From Akebia trifoliata (lineage: Eukaryota > Streptophyta > Magnoliopsida > Ranunculales > Lardizabalaceae), in the NCBI GenBank assembly GCA_017979445.1, contig CM030707.1:20466586-20530585 (forward strand): a DNA stretch of 64,000 nucleotides, in the 5' to 3' direction. Below, in pieces: positions 31,838-44,700 of the stretch; position 1 is the stretch's first letter, and every line of letters starts with the position of its first letter. Both the position numbers and the translations under genes were made by a program. The notes under the pieces were generated by a model. The model ran no database searches, was not told where the DNA came from, and worked only from the letters and a program-made list of their open reading frames with translations.

Positions 31838-32705
31838 ATTTTTAGATCTTATGAACTTGTATTTGGTTTCATTTCTTTATGTTATGAGGAAATTTTGGAC
31901 TTTTGGGTTGTTTTTGCGTAATTCATGATAGTATAATTGGATCTCATTTAGGGGGTTTTATGCATATTTACTTAATGCTGAATGAATCATTCCGTGGATG
32001 ATGTTTTTGGTTTTGATGAATTTTGTTTATTTACTTAATTTTGTTTTTAGATATTATGAAAATGTCTTTGGTTTTATTTCTTGATGATAGGAGGAAATTT
32101 TGGACTTTTGGGTTGTTTTTTTTTTTTTTTTCGGCTTAATTTATAATAGTATAATTGGGTCTCATTTTAGGGTTTGAATATGGGTTTTATGCTTATTTGC
32201 TTAATGCTGAATGAATCATTCTGTGGATGATTGTTTGGTTTTGATGAATTGGGTTGTCAGTCTTATTTTGATTTTTTGGTTGTGGTTAGTGGGAAATGGA
32301 TACTATTTATGATGTGCAGGGTCTAATTTTTATTAAAGATGATTGATTGCGGAATACCCAGTCCATATTTACAATGGGTCCCTGTTTTTAGATCTTATGA
32401 AGTTGTCTTTGGTTTTATTTCTTGATGATTGGAGGAAATTTTGAACTTTTGGGTTGTTTTTGCGTCATTTATAATAGTATAAGTAGATTTCATTCAGGGC
32501 TTTGAATCTGGATTTTATGCTATTTACTTGATGCTGTGGATGATGTTTTTGGTTTTAATGAATTGGGTTGTCTTATTTTGGTTTTAGCTAGTGAGAATTG
32601 GATACTATGTATCATGTGTAGGGTTTGATTTTACACTTTTAATTGGTATTTTTTTTGTCTTCGAAGATGATTGATTACTGAATGCTCGGATCACATTTGG
32701 AATGA
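31838..32705. repeat. Three diverged tandem repeats 3' of RPL26
   Basis: A block beginning TTTTTAGATCTTATGAA recurs at about 31840, 32045 and 32387. Each is followed in order by GAGGAAATTTTGGACTTTTGGG, ATAATAGTATAA and TGGATGATGTTTTTGGTTTT. Units are about 200, 345 and 325 bp; the first lacks an inner part. The first unit overlaps the probable 3' UTR of RPL26. Confidence 0.8.
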
Positions 32706-34454
32706 TCCATTTATGTGGAATATTTGCTCCATATTCTGCACAATTAGATGCTTTGACACCACATTTTTGTGAGAAGAGTATTGATGAGGAAGATATGCTA
32801 TAGCTATGAAAGAAGTTAAGAGTAGATTGTTAGATTGTAGAAGTATTACATCTTCAATATAAAAACTAGAATAATTTTAGAACTTATTCACCTTATTCCA
32901 TACAAGCAATTGAAATCAGAGTAACCAAGTATTTATTTAACAATTATTTAGTGGGGGTATAGTTTGGATAAATATGGAAAGTTTCCGAAAAATTAGGGGA
33001 TTGTGTGCAACTGATTTTTTTTGGGTTTATTTTTATAAAGCCGTCAACTTCAACCTCCCTAAAGCCCCCTATCTTTTTCTTGAGATATGAAGGTTGAAGA
33101 AGATAGAATCTTGAGGAGGTTGAAGAGGGAGGGGAGGGGAGGGAATTATTGGGCGACTCGCCAATTAATTAATTGATTCACCAAATTTTGTGATTAGTTG
33201 AAATGATTTCTAGATTAAAGGTGAAAATTTACTAGTTGGTGTCAACTTTTATCAAGGGTTCTTCTGGAGGGAATCATTTAATATGAACCAAATTGGCTTT
33301 GTATTAACGTTTATAAGGTGGAAGTTGAACAAATTCATTCTTGATTAGAATTATGGCCTAAAAGGGAAAAGAAGTCGAAAGTGGATCCCCAGATAACAAT
33401 TTTGTTAAGAAAATTATAGCTATGTAGACTAGAAATAGACGATTCCATTTTGTTTTGACGGACACAAATGCAAATGATGGTTGTCCAATTCAGGATAGAT
33501 GATTACTTCATATTTTTTGGTCCCTGTATTTGCAACTTATGAGTCATAGAAAACAAAAGCAAATTTCTTTAGATCGTTTTTCTCTCAAAACTTCTCATTT
33601 TATTGTTTGCTTCATGAAAAATAGTTTGATTTTTAATTATAAAAAATAAACAGAAAAATATTATAACTTTTATCTTTATTTTAGTTTATTTGGCATAGTA
33701 TATACAGCCTTTTGTGGGACCCTTTTCACTGGTTATTCCATGGGTTGAAAAGGGTTTTACCATTTGTAGAAGATAAGAGGCTAAGATTTCATGCAGGCAT
33801 TGAGTCGCTTCACTCTGGTATACTCCACAGGTGCAGTGAATAATATCCTGCAAAATCCTTTCTGTTTTATGCATTTCTTGACGATATGTTTTTAATTCAT
33901 TCTATTTTTCATTGTGCCATTTCTTTGTCTTTAAAAAATGCCCTGAAAAACATCTCTTGTATGAATGTATATATTGGGGTCTTAGTCATTAGGACATGTA
34001 ACAATCAAATTTATAGCCTGATTAGGGGCTGAATGTTTTTGTTCTTCCATTGAATGATCAGGGTTAATGTTAGGATGTGTGAGCTGTTACTCTCCTCTTT
34101 CCTGGCAACAAAAAACATCCTAGTCTCATCATACTGTGGGTAGTGATCCTAGAGGGCCAATAATCCTCTTACTCCATGTTTCATGGAGACATGACTTTAG
34201 ATATCTTATCTGAACCTCCAAATTCACTTCCTGGAGAAAGTGTGTTCATGCCCTTGAGATTCTTAATCTCATAGATTTTAGTATACTGTGGTAATTAAAG
34301 GGTGCAATGTGGGAGTGTCTGATTCATACCAATGGGTGTGGGTGCACTGAGATGTGAGTGCCTGATTCGGAAATGCTCATGCCCATAGCACCCTTGAGTG
34401 TATGGGGGAATATAAAGGCCCACAAAACTAGGTATTTTTAGCGGAGCCCCTAGC
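32706..34454. other. Intergenic, nothing recognised
   Basis: About 1.7 kb of non-coding sequence. A GGGAGGGGAGGGGAGGG tract lies near 33127-33145. No gene, RNA or clear element is supported. Confidence 0.35.
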
Positions 34455-34760
34455 CTTACTTAGTAAGCATTTCACCCTCACTAAGGGTCCTTGGGCTCAC
34501 TTTGTGCCATCCAAAAACATGATCTGATGCTTCAGGGTTGTATAGTAAATTTTTTTATTGAATTTGGAATATTCTTTTCGAAAAAAGGTTATTGTTCATG
34601 GTTGAAATTCAATTTTAAGTTTGTGAGTTATATGGAAGTTCGGCAGCCAGACATTTTCAAAACCTTAGATCAAGCTCAAGATTTATTTATTTATTTATTT
34701 ATTTATTGGATCTGAGTTTTTCGAAGGAACTTTGAGGGCTGTGGTGTTGGATTGTTGATT
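34455..34760. repeat. Dispersed direct repeat, copy downstream of RPL26
   Basis: Diverged copy of 30745-31060 in the same orientation, beginning AGTAAGCATTTCACCCTCAC. It contains a (TTTA)n microsatellite at about 34682-34708 absent from the other copy. Confidence 0.65.
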
Positions 34761-35344
34761 GTGGCAGTCAATTTGTGCAAAACAATCATCAGTAAGGCTT
34801 ATGATCTTACCGAGTTAGTAAGGAAAGCTTTCTCTTTTTAGCCCACCCCTTGATCCACTCAAATCCCAAATGTCAACCTGATAGGTAATTTGTAACCACT
34901 GGATTCAACTATTCTCAATTGGAGTTTGTGTCCATATATGCAGTTTCAAATTCATGATGAGAATATACTTAAAACTAATGGATTCATTTGACCCACCTAG
35001 TGTTGTCAAATGTGGTTGCATATGCTAATTCAAAAATAAAATTTCATATGCTACAATCACATATTCAAAAATATGTTATCTGACAAATATACCATGGCAT
35101 ATTGGTCAATATCCAAATTTTTATTCTTTTTGCAACTTTTGCTATGGCATATTTTTGTGTGTGGCATATTGTCTCACAGTCAGAAATTTTTTTGTGTGCA
35201 ACATTTGCCACTGCACACTCAATTTGCGAAATCACATATGCGAACAACTGTGTTGTTCGCATATGGTCTCATATGTTATTTAACAATATTAAACCCACAC
35301 TTGACCTAATTACACTTCAGAATATTAGGTAGCATGTGCAAATG
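34761..35344. other. Intergenic with CATATG-rich block
   Basis: From 35040 to 35280 the words CATATG, ATATGC and GGCATATT recur on both strands, including a palindrome around TGCGAACAACTGTGTTGTTCGCA (about 35240-35260). It may be a small element; no family is recognised. Confidence 0.35.
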
Positions 35345-36249
35345 CAAGTCTCAAAAGTGCTTATTAGTGGGAGTGTGCCTGTTTGCACACACCAAAAGTA
35401 CTTAACGTTGCCACCTGACCATAAAATATAAAATTTATAATTTTACGTTTTTCTAAAAATCTCAATGCACGCACCCTAACATATGAACACCCACTCTCTT
35501 CATCTTCCCTATCACAATCACTATCGGTTTCCCCCGCCCCCTTCTCTCTCTCTCTCTCAATATATATATACGTATTCATCTCTTTTTGAGTTTTGTGAGA
35601 AGTTAAATCAATGGAGATTAGGTGTAGGGTTTCTTTTTCAAGTTATTTATTTTTTTAAATAATTATTTTTTGCATTTAATTATCAAGGAAGATGGAAAAT
35701 ATTAATAGAAAGATGATTTTGAATTGAAGAACTTGAAGTTTTTTGACAGGCTTGTTCCAGAGGATTAGATTGAATTTGTTTTAGAAAATTTAGACTTGTA
35801 GTTACAAAATATTACCAAACAAATTAGGTAAGGTACCTATCAAACATTACAAAATTAATTTGGTAGGTACTTATCAAATATTATAAAATAGATTCGGTAG
35901 GTGTTTACCAAACAAAATTTTCTCATGTAAATGGTTTCTACTCGATTGGAGGTGTTAGGGGAAAAAAAAAACAAGATTAAAGCTTAATACCCTCATTGAA
36001 TCCTTTGTAAATGCAAAGAGGAATAAGAAGAAATGAGAGAGAAAGAAGTGATTGGTTCGGTTGATGTGTGCATTGAGAATAATTTTAATTTCATTCGGTT
36101 GTTCAACGGGTTTGTGCATTGAGAATTTTAGTTAATTAAGAGCCTGATTGTATAAAAAGTAGAAAGTAGATTCTTTTTATTCTTTCAAAATGTAGGGATC
36201 TTTTACTTTTTAAAAGTAATTTTTTAAAATGAGTAAAACATTAACTTTC

Positions 36250-36280
<31 letters not shown>

Positions 36281-36390
36281 GTTACTTTTTCATGTTTCCA
36301 AACAGGCTCTTAAAGAGTTTGTTGAAAATTTTCTAGTGCGTATAGTGGTTATGTATACTACAATTGGTGTGTGCAAACATGGTAACAAAA
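35345..36390. mobile_element. Second fold-back element, host of a nested MITE
   Basis: Outer ends share GTTTGCACACACCA (35378) with TGGTGTGTGCAAAC (36365) as inverted termini. The left half shares CATCTCTTTTTGAGTTTTGTGAG and AATCAATGGAGATTAGG with the arms of the element at 29455-30590. The right arm is diverged and is interrupted by the MITE at 36137-36312. Confidence 0.45.
36137..36312. mobile_element. Small hAT-like MITE
   Basis: Termini TAAGAGCCTG and CAGGCTCTTA are perfect inverts. Subterminal AAAAAGTA / TACTTTTT words and a long A-run (about 36256-36281) follow. The AAGAGCCTGTTTGG-type terminus is common in plant MITEs. Confidence 0.7.
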
Positions 36391-36399
36391 CGTTTAAAA

Positions 36400-36870
36400 A
36401 GTATCTTGTACCTCGTAACGTTTTCATCCCATATAGTTTTGGCGTAATTGTATGTAGACCCCCTAATGTTTTGACAATTGCACTTCTCACCCCTGTAGTT
36501 TATCTAACGAGGCCACTAACCTCCCTTCGGTTTAGATGTCGTCAATCAAACAATTAAAGAATGATTCGTACTTTTTATTCAAACAATTTCCCCCCTTTTT
36601 AAAATGCTATAAAAGTATCCCTGTGAATAAATGGGTTCACGCATGAGAGTAGACACTTGGCTATGAACATTTTTATAGGTTTTTTAAAATTATTTAATTT
36701 TTCTTTTTGTAAAAAAGAAAAAGAGGGTGAAAGTAACATAGTAAAATAACATCTGAATTTTAACAATGTTTATGAGAGGAGAGTTAAGTGCAATTGTCAA
36801 AATATTAGGGGTTCTGCATTGAATTATGCCGAACCACAGGGGTGTAAAAGTGTAATTTACTCTAGATTTA
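36400..36870. mobile_element. Inverted-repeat element (CCCCTAATGTTTTGACAATT)
   Basis: Left arm near 36460 reads ACCCCCTAATGTTTTGACAA and TTGCACTTCTCACCCCTGTAG. The right arm, near 36790-36850 on the opposite strand, reads ACCCCTAATATTTTGACAAT and CACCCCTGTGGTTCGGC. The centre carries AT-rich sequence. Borders are approximate. Confidence 0.55.
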
Positions 36871-37282
36871 AATATAAAACTGGGTGTATTTGTGGCCACT
36901 CAAATTTTAGTGTGGAGCCACTTCTAGTTATAATTATAATTATAATTATAATAGTGAGGACAAGTAGATCCAAATCCAATGGGTAGCGAAGTGCTGGTGT
37001 TGATCTTGATGTGTTGTGTTTGATTACAATCTTTTTGTTATCTCTAGGAGGTTCAACGGTAGCATTGGTTAACTTCCATCTTTTGTTTAATGTTTCCTTG
37101 ATAGAGGGGGAGGCATACATTAGATGAGTTAGATAACGGTTTGGCCATTTTTGGGATGATGTTTGTGGTCCTAAATGATATTTAAAATTTTTGTGTTTTT
37201 ATCTCTTTGTCTTGGAAATTATAATTATCGAATCTAGGAACTCCATACTTGGGCCTTATATTTTTACTCCATACTTGTGTAT

Positions 37283-37789
37283 TAGGGTTGCAAATTGGTT
37301 CGATTTAGGGTCAAATCGGAATCTAACCAACATAGATCAGTTCTACTAAATAAGAACCAAAATGGAATGGAATCGAACCAACCCAAATCGAACTAAGGTC
37401 AATTTGGTTTGATTCAGTTTTATGGGAGATTCAATTCTATGGGTTGGGTTGTCAATATCTTATAAACATCTTAGGAAGCAGTTTATTTTTAATGAAAAAA
37501 TAAATAAATAATGAACATGAAATTTTAAAATGCAAGTCATTAATCTATCCAGAAAAAAAAAATTCATTGATCTATCCATAAAAAGCAATCATTAATGTAT
37601 GTTCTAACTATTAGAAAGTAGTAAATCAATAAGAGTTTGATTCTATTATATACCGAACCAAATTTATCGATTCTCCAATTTCTCAACCCACAAACGAACT
37701 GCAACATGTTTCAAATTGAGTCAAACCAGTCCAAAACTATTGATTTGGTTTGCTTTTCAGTTTGAATTGGACCAAGTTACACCCCCCTA
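37283..37789. mobile_element. MITE with GGGGTGCAACTTG-type termini, copy 2
   Basis: Left TAGGGTTGCAAATTGGTTCG; right GACCAAGTTACACCCCCCTA. The order of inner words matches the copy at 28064-28584 (TTCTACTAAATAAG, ATGGGTTG, ATTCATT...ATCTATCCA). Confidence 0.7.
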
Positions 37790-38100
37790 GTTGCACAGCT
37801 CATGGGGATTTATTTATAAATTAAAATATTAATAAAGGGTGGTAGTGAAGATTATATAGTAAAAAGATATTTTTATAATTTTAAAAACTGATCAACCTGA
37901 ATTTAGGGACCTAGAATGGCTACATCCAACTTTCTTGGTTTTTGAAGTCATGGGATTTGGGGAGCCCACCTTTCGACAAGTGCTCTTCAAGAAAGTCTTT
38001 GAAAATGGACGATCGAGATTTAAAAAATTAATTCCAACGTTGTATATACAACCCGCTACATATATGTAAGTAACCAACCCAAAGCTGGTTTGTCTTACAA

Positions 38101-38273
38101 GGATCTTGTTAACGAGTGCCCTTAGCGCACACATTAAAGTGCAATAAATACGATTTGAAAATTGGATTTTGAACCGAAAAATACCTTTAAAAAATCTTTT
38201 AATACCAAAATACCCTCGATGCTTAATCCCGAGGCGTATTTATTGTACTTTTAAGGCACACGTTACAAAAATC
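38101..38273. mobile_element. 173-bp MITE, copy 1
   Basis: Inverted ends: GATCTTGTTAACGAGTGCCC left and GGCACACGTTACAAAAATC right. Inside, AAAGTGCAATAAATACG pairs with CGTATTTATTGTACTTTT. A second copy lies at 42687-42876. Confidence 0.75.
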
Positions 38274-38738
38274 CGTCATAAAAATTTAACAATATGCTAA
38301 ACTGAATTTCTACAACACTACCTTCAAATTGTTGTGTAAACAGAGTTATAGGAAGTCATGTAGCAGGGCTCACTATAGAAAGCTCTTCCTGATCTTTACT
38401 TCATGGGTAAGTAAATTTATTATATAATATTCTCAACTAATTTTCTTTTCTTTTCTTTTCTTTTTTCACAATCCACAATTATATACAAAACTAATTAAAT
38501 TATTTAAACTATCCAATAACCTTTTAATGCTTTTATTTCGAAAACTTGTAATCTAGAATGCCACTACTGAGAGAGAGAGAGCACAAAATTTTGACTTCAA
38601 TTTTTGAATGTTTGAAGTCTTTCCCCACACAAAATCACATTTGAATCTTAACATAATGTTCCATGTTAGTCACCAATTTGCCATGAAACTAACTAAATAT
38701 CAAGCAAAATAAAGGATGGATTTGGCAGGCAGTATCCA
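38274..38738. other. 3' flank of the RlmN-like gene
   Basis: AT-rich stretch expected to contain the 3' UTR of the minus-strand gene. No polyadenylation site is assigned. A (TTTTC)n-like run lies at 38441-38465. Confidence 0.4.
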
Positions 38739-41700
38739 TCAGACACGAAGATCTTCGATATCAGTTAAGAGATCTGTTCCCTTATTAACTGGAAGGTTCA
38801 CCACCAGCTGACCGCATGCACCACTTATATCCTGACCCATTTGCATACGAATCGTGGTCCGGATATTATAGCCACCTCTAAGAATCTTCTGGAACCTTAT
38901 AACCTTCTCATCATTACTGGTTCTGAAATTACTCAAACTACCAATTGGATTGAAAGGTATGAGATTTACAACCTGCTTCCATCACAAGATTGGAAATCAG
39001 AAAAGACTGAATTTCTCTCTCCCCCAATAGGAGATAATTTCAAAAGGAATGTTCTTAAATGGGAAGTTCTAATATCTTCACTATTTATCTAGTTTTCATT
39101 CAGCTAGTTTTTGAATCATCTCTTTGTTTGTTTGATTCAAAATTTGTTTAGATTCATGCGAGTCCCCAATCAATCAGTCTTACAAGTTGTAGTGATTTTT
39201 ATTTTATGAGGATAGATACAAGGGTATTTTAGAAACACCGCCTTGTAAAATTGGTGATATTAGGTTTACCCCCTCGTAAAATGCAAGATTAGGTTTACTC
39301 CCCTTGGCCGTAGATCAACGTTGTTTTTTCTTGATGATTTAACAGTGAAATTTTGATATTTTCTAAAATTTGACCAAGTAATTTAAGTATTAAAGGGCAT
39401 TTTGAAAAGAAAAACAACAAAAAATCAAAATTTCACAGTTAAATCATCATTGACTTGCGGTTGGGGTAAGCCTAACCTTGCATTTTGCAAGGGGATAAAC
39501 CTAACATCACCAATTTTACAGTGAGGTGTTTCTAAAATACCCTAGATACAAATGGTCAATTATAACATGAACAGACTTGAAAACTTTCCATATTTCTTTA
39601 AATCAAAATATAGAACTTACCACTTGAAGCATCTCTAGCAATTTGGCAAGTTGGTGGGCATGTTGTTCTTCATCATTCACCCCGTCAAGCATGATGTATT
39701 CGATAAAAATTTTCTGTTGACTGATAATCAAAAGATCAAGATTGTGAAGATATCAGATAAGTAGAGTTGAAGAAGTCAAAGTCAGGTTTTTTACCATTTG
39801 TTTTGATAGATGTGGAGAGTATCCATTAGTTTTTCAAGAGGAAAAGCCCGTGCTGCTGGCATTATTTGGCAACGGATATCTTGAACTGGTGCATGCAGAG
39901 ACACTGCTAAGTTTACATTTGGTAGATCATCTTGGAGTTTCTTGATAGCATGAATGATCCCAACCTACGAGATTCAAAGCAATCACTACACTTGTATTTC
40001 AGGTGTAACCTAATTGAGTATATGCATTATAAATCCTGGAATTCATGTATAACAATCACTTTGAGCAGTATATGTTCTGTGGAATAAAGCTTCGATGATG
40101 ATGATGATCACCATAGCCAGGCATCAGAGAATGCAGAACAACTCCTAAACTAATATCATTTGGTCCATGGGCATAGTCGGACTAAGTCTGTATACCCATG
40201 TATCAAAACAAAAAAACAGGAAACTAGTAAGGTTTCTAGAAGTGCTTTCTTATGTAGTACCAACCAAATGCACTTGAAAGAATTCTCTACTTTTTCTTGG
40301 TCAAAAGTCACCAAGTACTTCTTAAAAGAGTTACCAAACACTGTCTAATAAGTTCTTTCAACTTGTTTTTTCAAGAATAACATGAATACATTAGTTGATA
40401 AAGATTTAAGATATTTCCTTCTCAGATTCCAAACACACATGTTTCTATATATTTCATAGCTTCAATTATTCCAGTTTATGGTTGAGATCACAGACATACG
40501 TTTTACAAAATCAGCAAAATACAAAACCCTGACATCAATTATTTGCATATTTTATGTACAAGGACAAGGTATTTTTAGATTTTTTGCAAGGTCAATAGGT
40601 ATCGACACAAACTGAGAAGTATAACAAGGCCATCAATTAAACCAATTTTATAATACCACGTGTTTCATTGCTTTATCAAAAAGACAAATATAGTTGTTTG
40701 AAAATCTTCACTCTTCTTAATCTATGTAAATTAATATGTTAATGGACAGCTCAATCATCATTGTTCAAGCCTTATAACAAAAATCTGAGGATGGCTGAAA
40801 GAATCCTGTTTTTTTATTATTATTTATTATTTATAAGTATAATTTTATTACGAGAAGAAAAGGAGCAAAGAGAGAAAACAAAGGCAGGCAAGATGACCAA
40901 CCAACAACAAACAAGCCCTAATTATCACACAACATGTCACATCTAAAAACAAAATCCTCAAAGAACGCCCTTGAGGTCTGGCCACAATGTACACCAAAAG
41001 AACAAAAGACCTAAGATATTTAAAATGAGCTCCTAAAGGGTGGTTTCCAAGCCTTTGAAGATCCTCTTGTTTCTCTCTACCCATAATCCTCTAGTAGCGA
41101 AAGGAAGGAATCCCCATAGAATATTTCTTTTTCCCCTCGAATAGAGTAAGGACCCAATTCTGAAAAAGAGAAGGTAGCCAGCTAGGAACCACCCAAGGAT
41201 CTTGAAAAGACCAAAGAACTTTGACCAAACTAGAGAAGATAATTTGCATATGTGGTCCACTGATTGTTCGTTAGATTTACAAAGGAAGCAAAAGTTTGGA
41301 CTCACAAAAAACCTACGAATTAAAAGATCAAGAGTAGGTAACTTGTGAAGCACGGCTAGCCAAGCAAACATAATGCGCCTTGGAAGGAACCTTTGAATCC
41401 CAAATGAGTTAGGTAGGAAAATGATCGAAAGAATGGTGAGAATGTGCAAACCCAAAGCAAAAGAATTAACAGTGAAAACATTGCTTCTAGTGTGAGTCCA
41501 TTCCCTTTTGTCGTCGTCCGTCAATGTCCAATTGGCCTTATCAAGATGAGTCATCAAGTCTGGCAAATCTTGAATTTCCCAATCATTGAAGTCCCTCCTG
41601 AAATCCATATCCCACATAAGTTCAAGTCTCTCAAGGTTCAAGAAAGCACTGCACGACAACCCCTTTTTATGAGGAAAGATCATAAACCCGAGGGAATTGA

Positions 41701-44700
41701 TAGTACAATGCTAAAGCATCACACCACTAGTCCTCGCAGAATCTCAAATTGTCTCCTTTTCCCACCTTGAACCTAATCCATTTTTTGAACTCCTCCCCTA
41801 CTTTCAAAATTCCTTTCCACAGACTACACCCATACGGAGATCTCAAATCCTCACTTTCCTCTTCTCCCCATACTTGGCCTTAATTACCTTTATCCACAAC
41901 AAAGAAGTTTCCAACCGAAATCCCTAGTGCCACTTCCCTAGCAACGCCCTATTTTGACACTCTAAAACCCCTAATTCCTAGATCCCCATTCTCCTTAGGC
42001 TCATAAATCACCTTCCAATTCACTAAATGTATCATCTTGACCCCGTTTTTATCATTCCACAATAAGTCCCTAACCAGTTTATCCAAACGTTTTTCCACGC
42101 TCCTAGGAATGGTAAACAAAGAAAGGTGATAGATTGGGATGCTTGCCAAAGTACTATTGATCAGAGTGAGCTGGTAGCTTTTGAATAAAATATCTTGCTT
42201 TCCAAGAACTCAATCTTTTTTCCATCCGTTCCAGCAATGAATCTCAAATGGATTTGCATCTATACCCACACCTAGTAGCAAACCTAGATAAGCAGTCGGT
42301 AAGGACTCTTTTTGGCACCCAAACATCGTAGCCAATCTAGAAACTCCCAATCCCGAACAATTTGCTTTTTCTAAAGTTGATCCTTAAAATCCCGACACTG
42401 CCTTAAAACAACACAACACACCCCTCAAGTACCTCACTTGGTTGTCAGAAGGGTCCAAAAAAACTAAGGTCATTGGCAAACTTAAGGAACGACACCTTCT
42501 CTATTCCTACAACAACATATAACTCTCCTATATTCTCGGCCCTTCTAAAGAATCAGCCCAACACTTCTACCACCAACACAAAAAATCCATTCGGGTTTCC
42601 GTTCAATATTGTCTTAGTTATTGGACAGGTCCATGGAACATCAAAAATGTTTCTTCTACTTTGCATATATCTTCCTGTTGATTTTAAGGTCTTGTTAACA
42701 TATGCTCTAAGGGCATTTGTTAAAGTGCAATAAATACACTATGGAAATTGAAATTTGTACCGAAAATGCCCTTAATAAAATATTTTTTTTACCAAAATAC
42801 CCTCACATGCTTATTCCCAAAGTGTATTTATTGCACTTTAATGTGTGCCCTTAGGACACACCTTGACAAAACCCTTGATTTTATATTAAAAATCCTTTTA
42901 ATTTAAATATAACTAATTATTTAGATAACAATAGTCTATGGGTGTCTACATTTCAAGTCTCTCTAAGGCCCCATGTGTCTAGCATTGACAAACACGTCCA
43001 AGTCATTGTTGCACAATAACTAAGAAATTTGTAAATTTTCTACTCATTTCTAGTTTCCATTAAGGGTACAAAAAAAAAAATCTAAATGCAAATACGAAAC
43101 TTGGTGGTTAAGGAGCCCTACCACGATATTGCAAGAAAACAAAAACCAACTATGTCAGACTTGCAACAAAATCTCGTTAGAATACAAAATCCCCAAAGAA
43201 AAGTTCTTTATAACCTCTAGATAACTTCAACCACAAGAACATGAGAGCTCTATTTGTTCATTTATTACCAAGTCTTACTTGGCAGAACCCTAGCCTAACT
43301 ATTATTTAAATATTCTCCCTCGAATTTCAAAAAACTTACGTCGTACTTAACTTGTTCAACTTTGTTATAGATTCTCTCTGTGGCCCCACAATATTATTAA
43401 TTTTTAAATGACAAAAATATGCAATGTATAAATGTTTGGATGATCAGACAGTGAGTTGTATTTGACATAAGTCACAACATTTCTAAGGAGAGATCTTTTT
43501 TGTTGTGTCCACTAACACCAAAAGCATAATGTTCTTTCCCTGAAAATGCCTTGCGGCACACTCGTTGGGACCCATCAAGAAGCCAAAACATCTCCAAGAG
43601 TTAGAATTAAAAAAGTTGTTGTATCCATTAATACCAAAAGCTTTATGCTCATCCTCCTAAAAACTCCTTGAGCAACTACACCCTTTTGGATCCCCCAAGA
43701 TGCCAAAACATCTCTAAAAACATAGATTTTTGTCATATCTGTGTTAATACCAAAAGCTTGATTTTCATCATCCAGAAAATTTCCTTGTGGTGCATTCTTT
43801 TAAACAAATCAGAAACGTTGTGTTCAAGATAACCAAAATCTAGATGTTCGTCCCCCTACAAAGGCTCTATGTTACTCTTTCGGTCCAACAAAAGGCCAAA
43901 ATGTCTCCAATAGAAATTTCTTGTTGCGTCCTTTATTACCAAAAGCTTGATGTTTGTTCCCTTGAAAATGACATCTTATACTCTCTTTTGGGACCACCAA
44001 AAAGCCAAAAGTCCTCAAAGTATAAATTTGATATCCATTAATAGCAAAATCTTGATGTCCCTCCCCAGAAAATGCCTTATGGCTTTTTTGGACGACGAAC
44101 CCACTAGAATTTTTTAAGAGAACAAGATTGACAAAAGTATAAGATGTATCCAAAAGTGAATTTTTGTTAATGCCCACTAATACAAAAAAGTTCATGTCCT
44201 TCCCTAGAAGAGCCGTCCGGGGGGCAGAGCAAAGCTTGTGCATTGGTGTGTTAAAGGCATGTGCACGAGTGCAGGTCCATCCGAAGGGAACATTGAGACT
44301 AGCCGGAAACGGACATCCCTAATATATTTTAGATGGAGTCATCAACAGGGCTAAGAATCTTACCACAGTCAGCGGTACCCACGCTCTTCCGTGCTCGTAG
44401 GTTGACTCCCCTATGCATCCCGACTAAGGTCTCACAAACGTGCATTTCCCAACCTGTTGTACTTGTGGAGATACAACCGGAGGGATAAAACTTTGAAAAA
44501 CAACATAAGGAGAAAGAAGAGAGATTTTAACTGATAGACTTCCTAATCATAACACTTAAGAAAGAAAGCAACAAAACAAAGGAAAAGTGGGAAAATGCAA
44601 TCCAAAGCATAAACTTTCAAAAGGGAAAATAAATTCTTTTAAAAAAATCCCAAGAGTAGAAACCGAGCCCAAGGAGATAGAGGAGCCAACGTGTATAATG

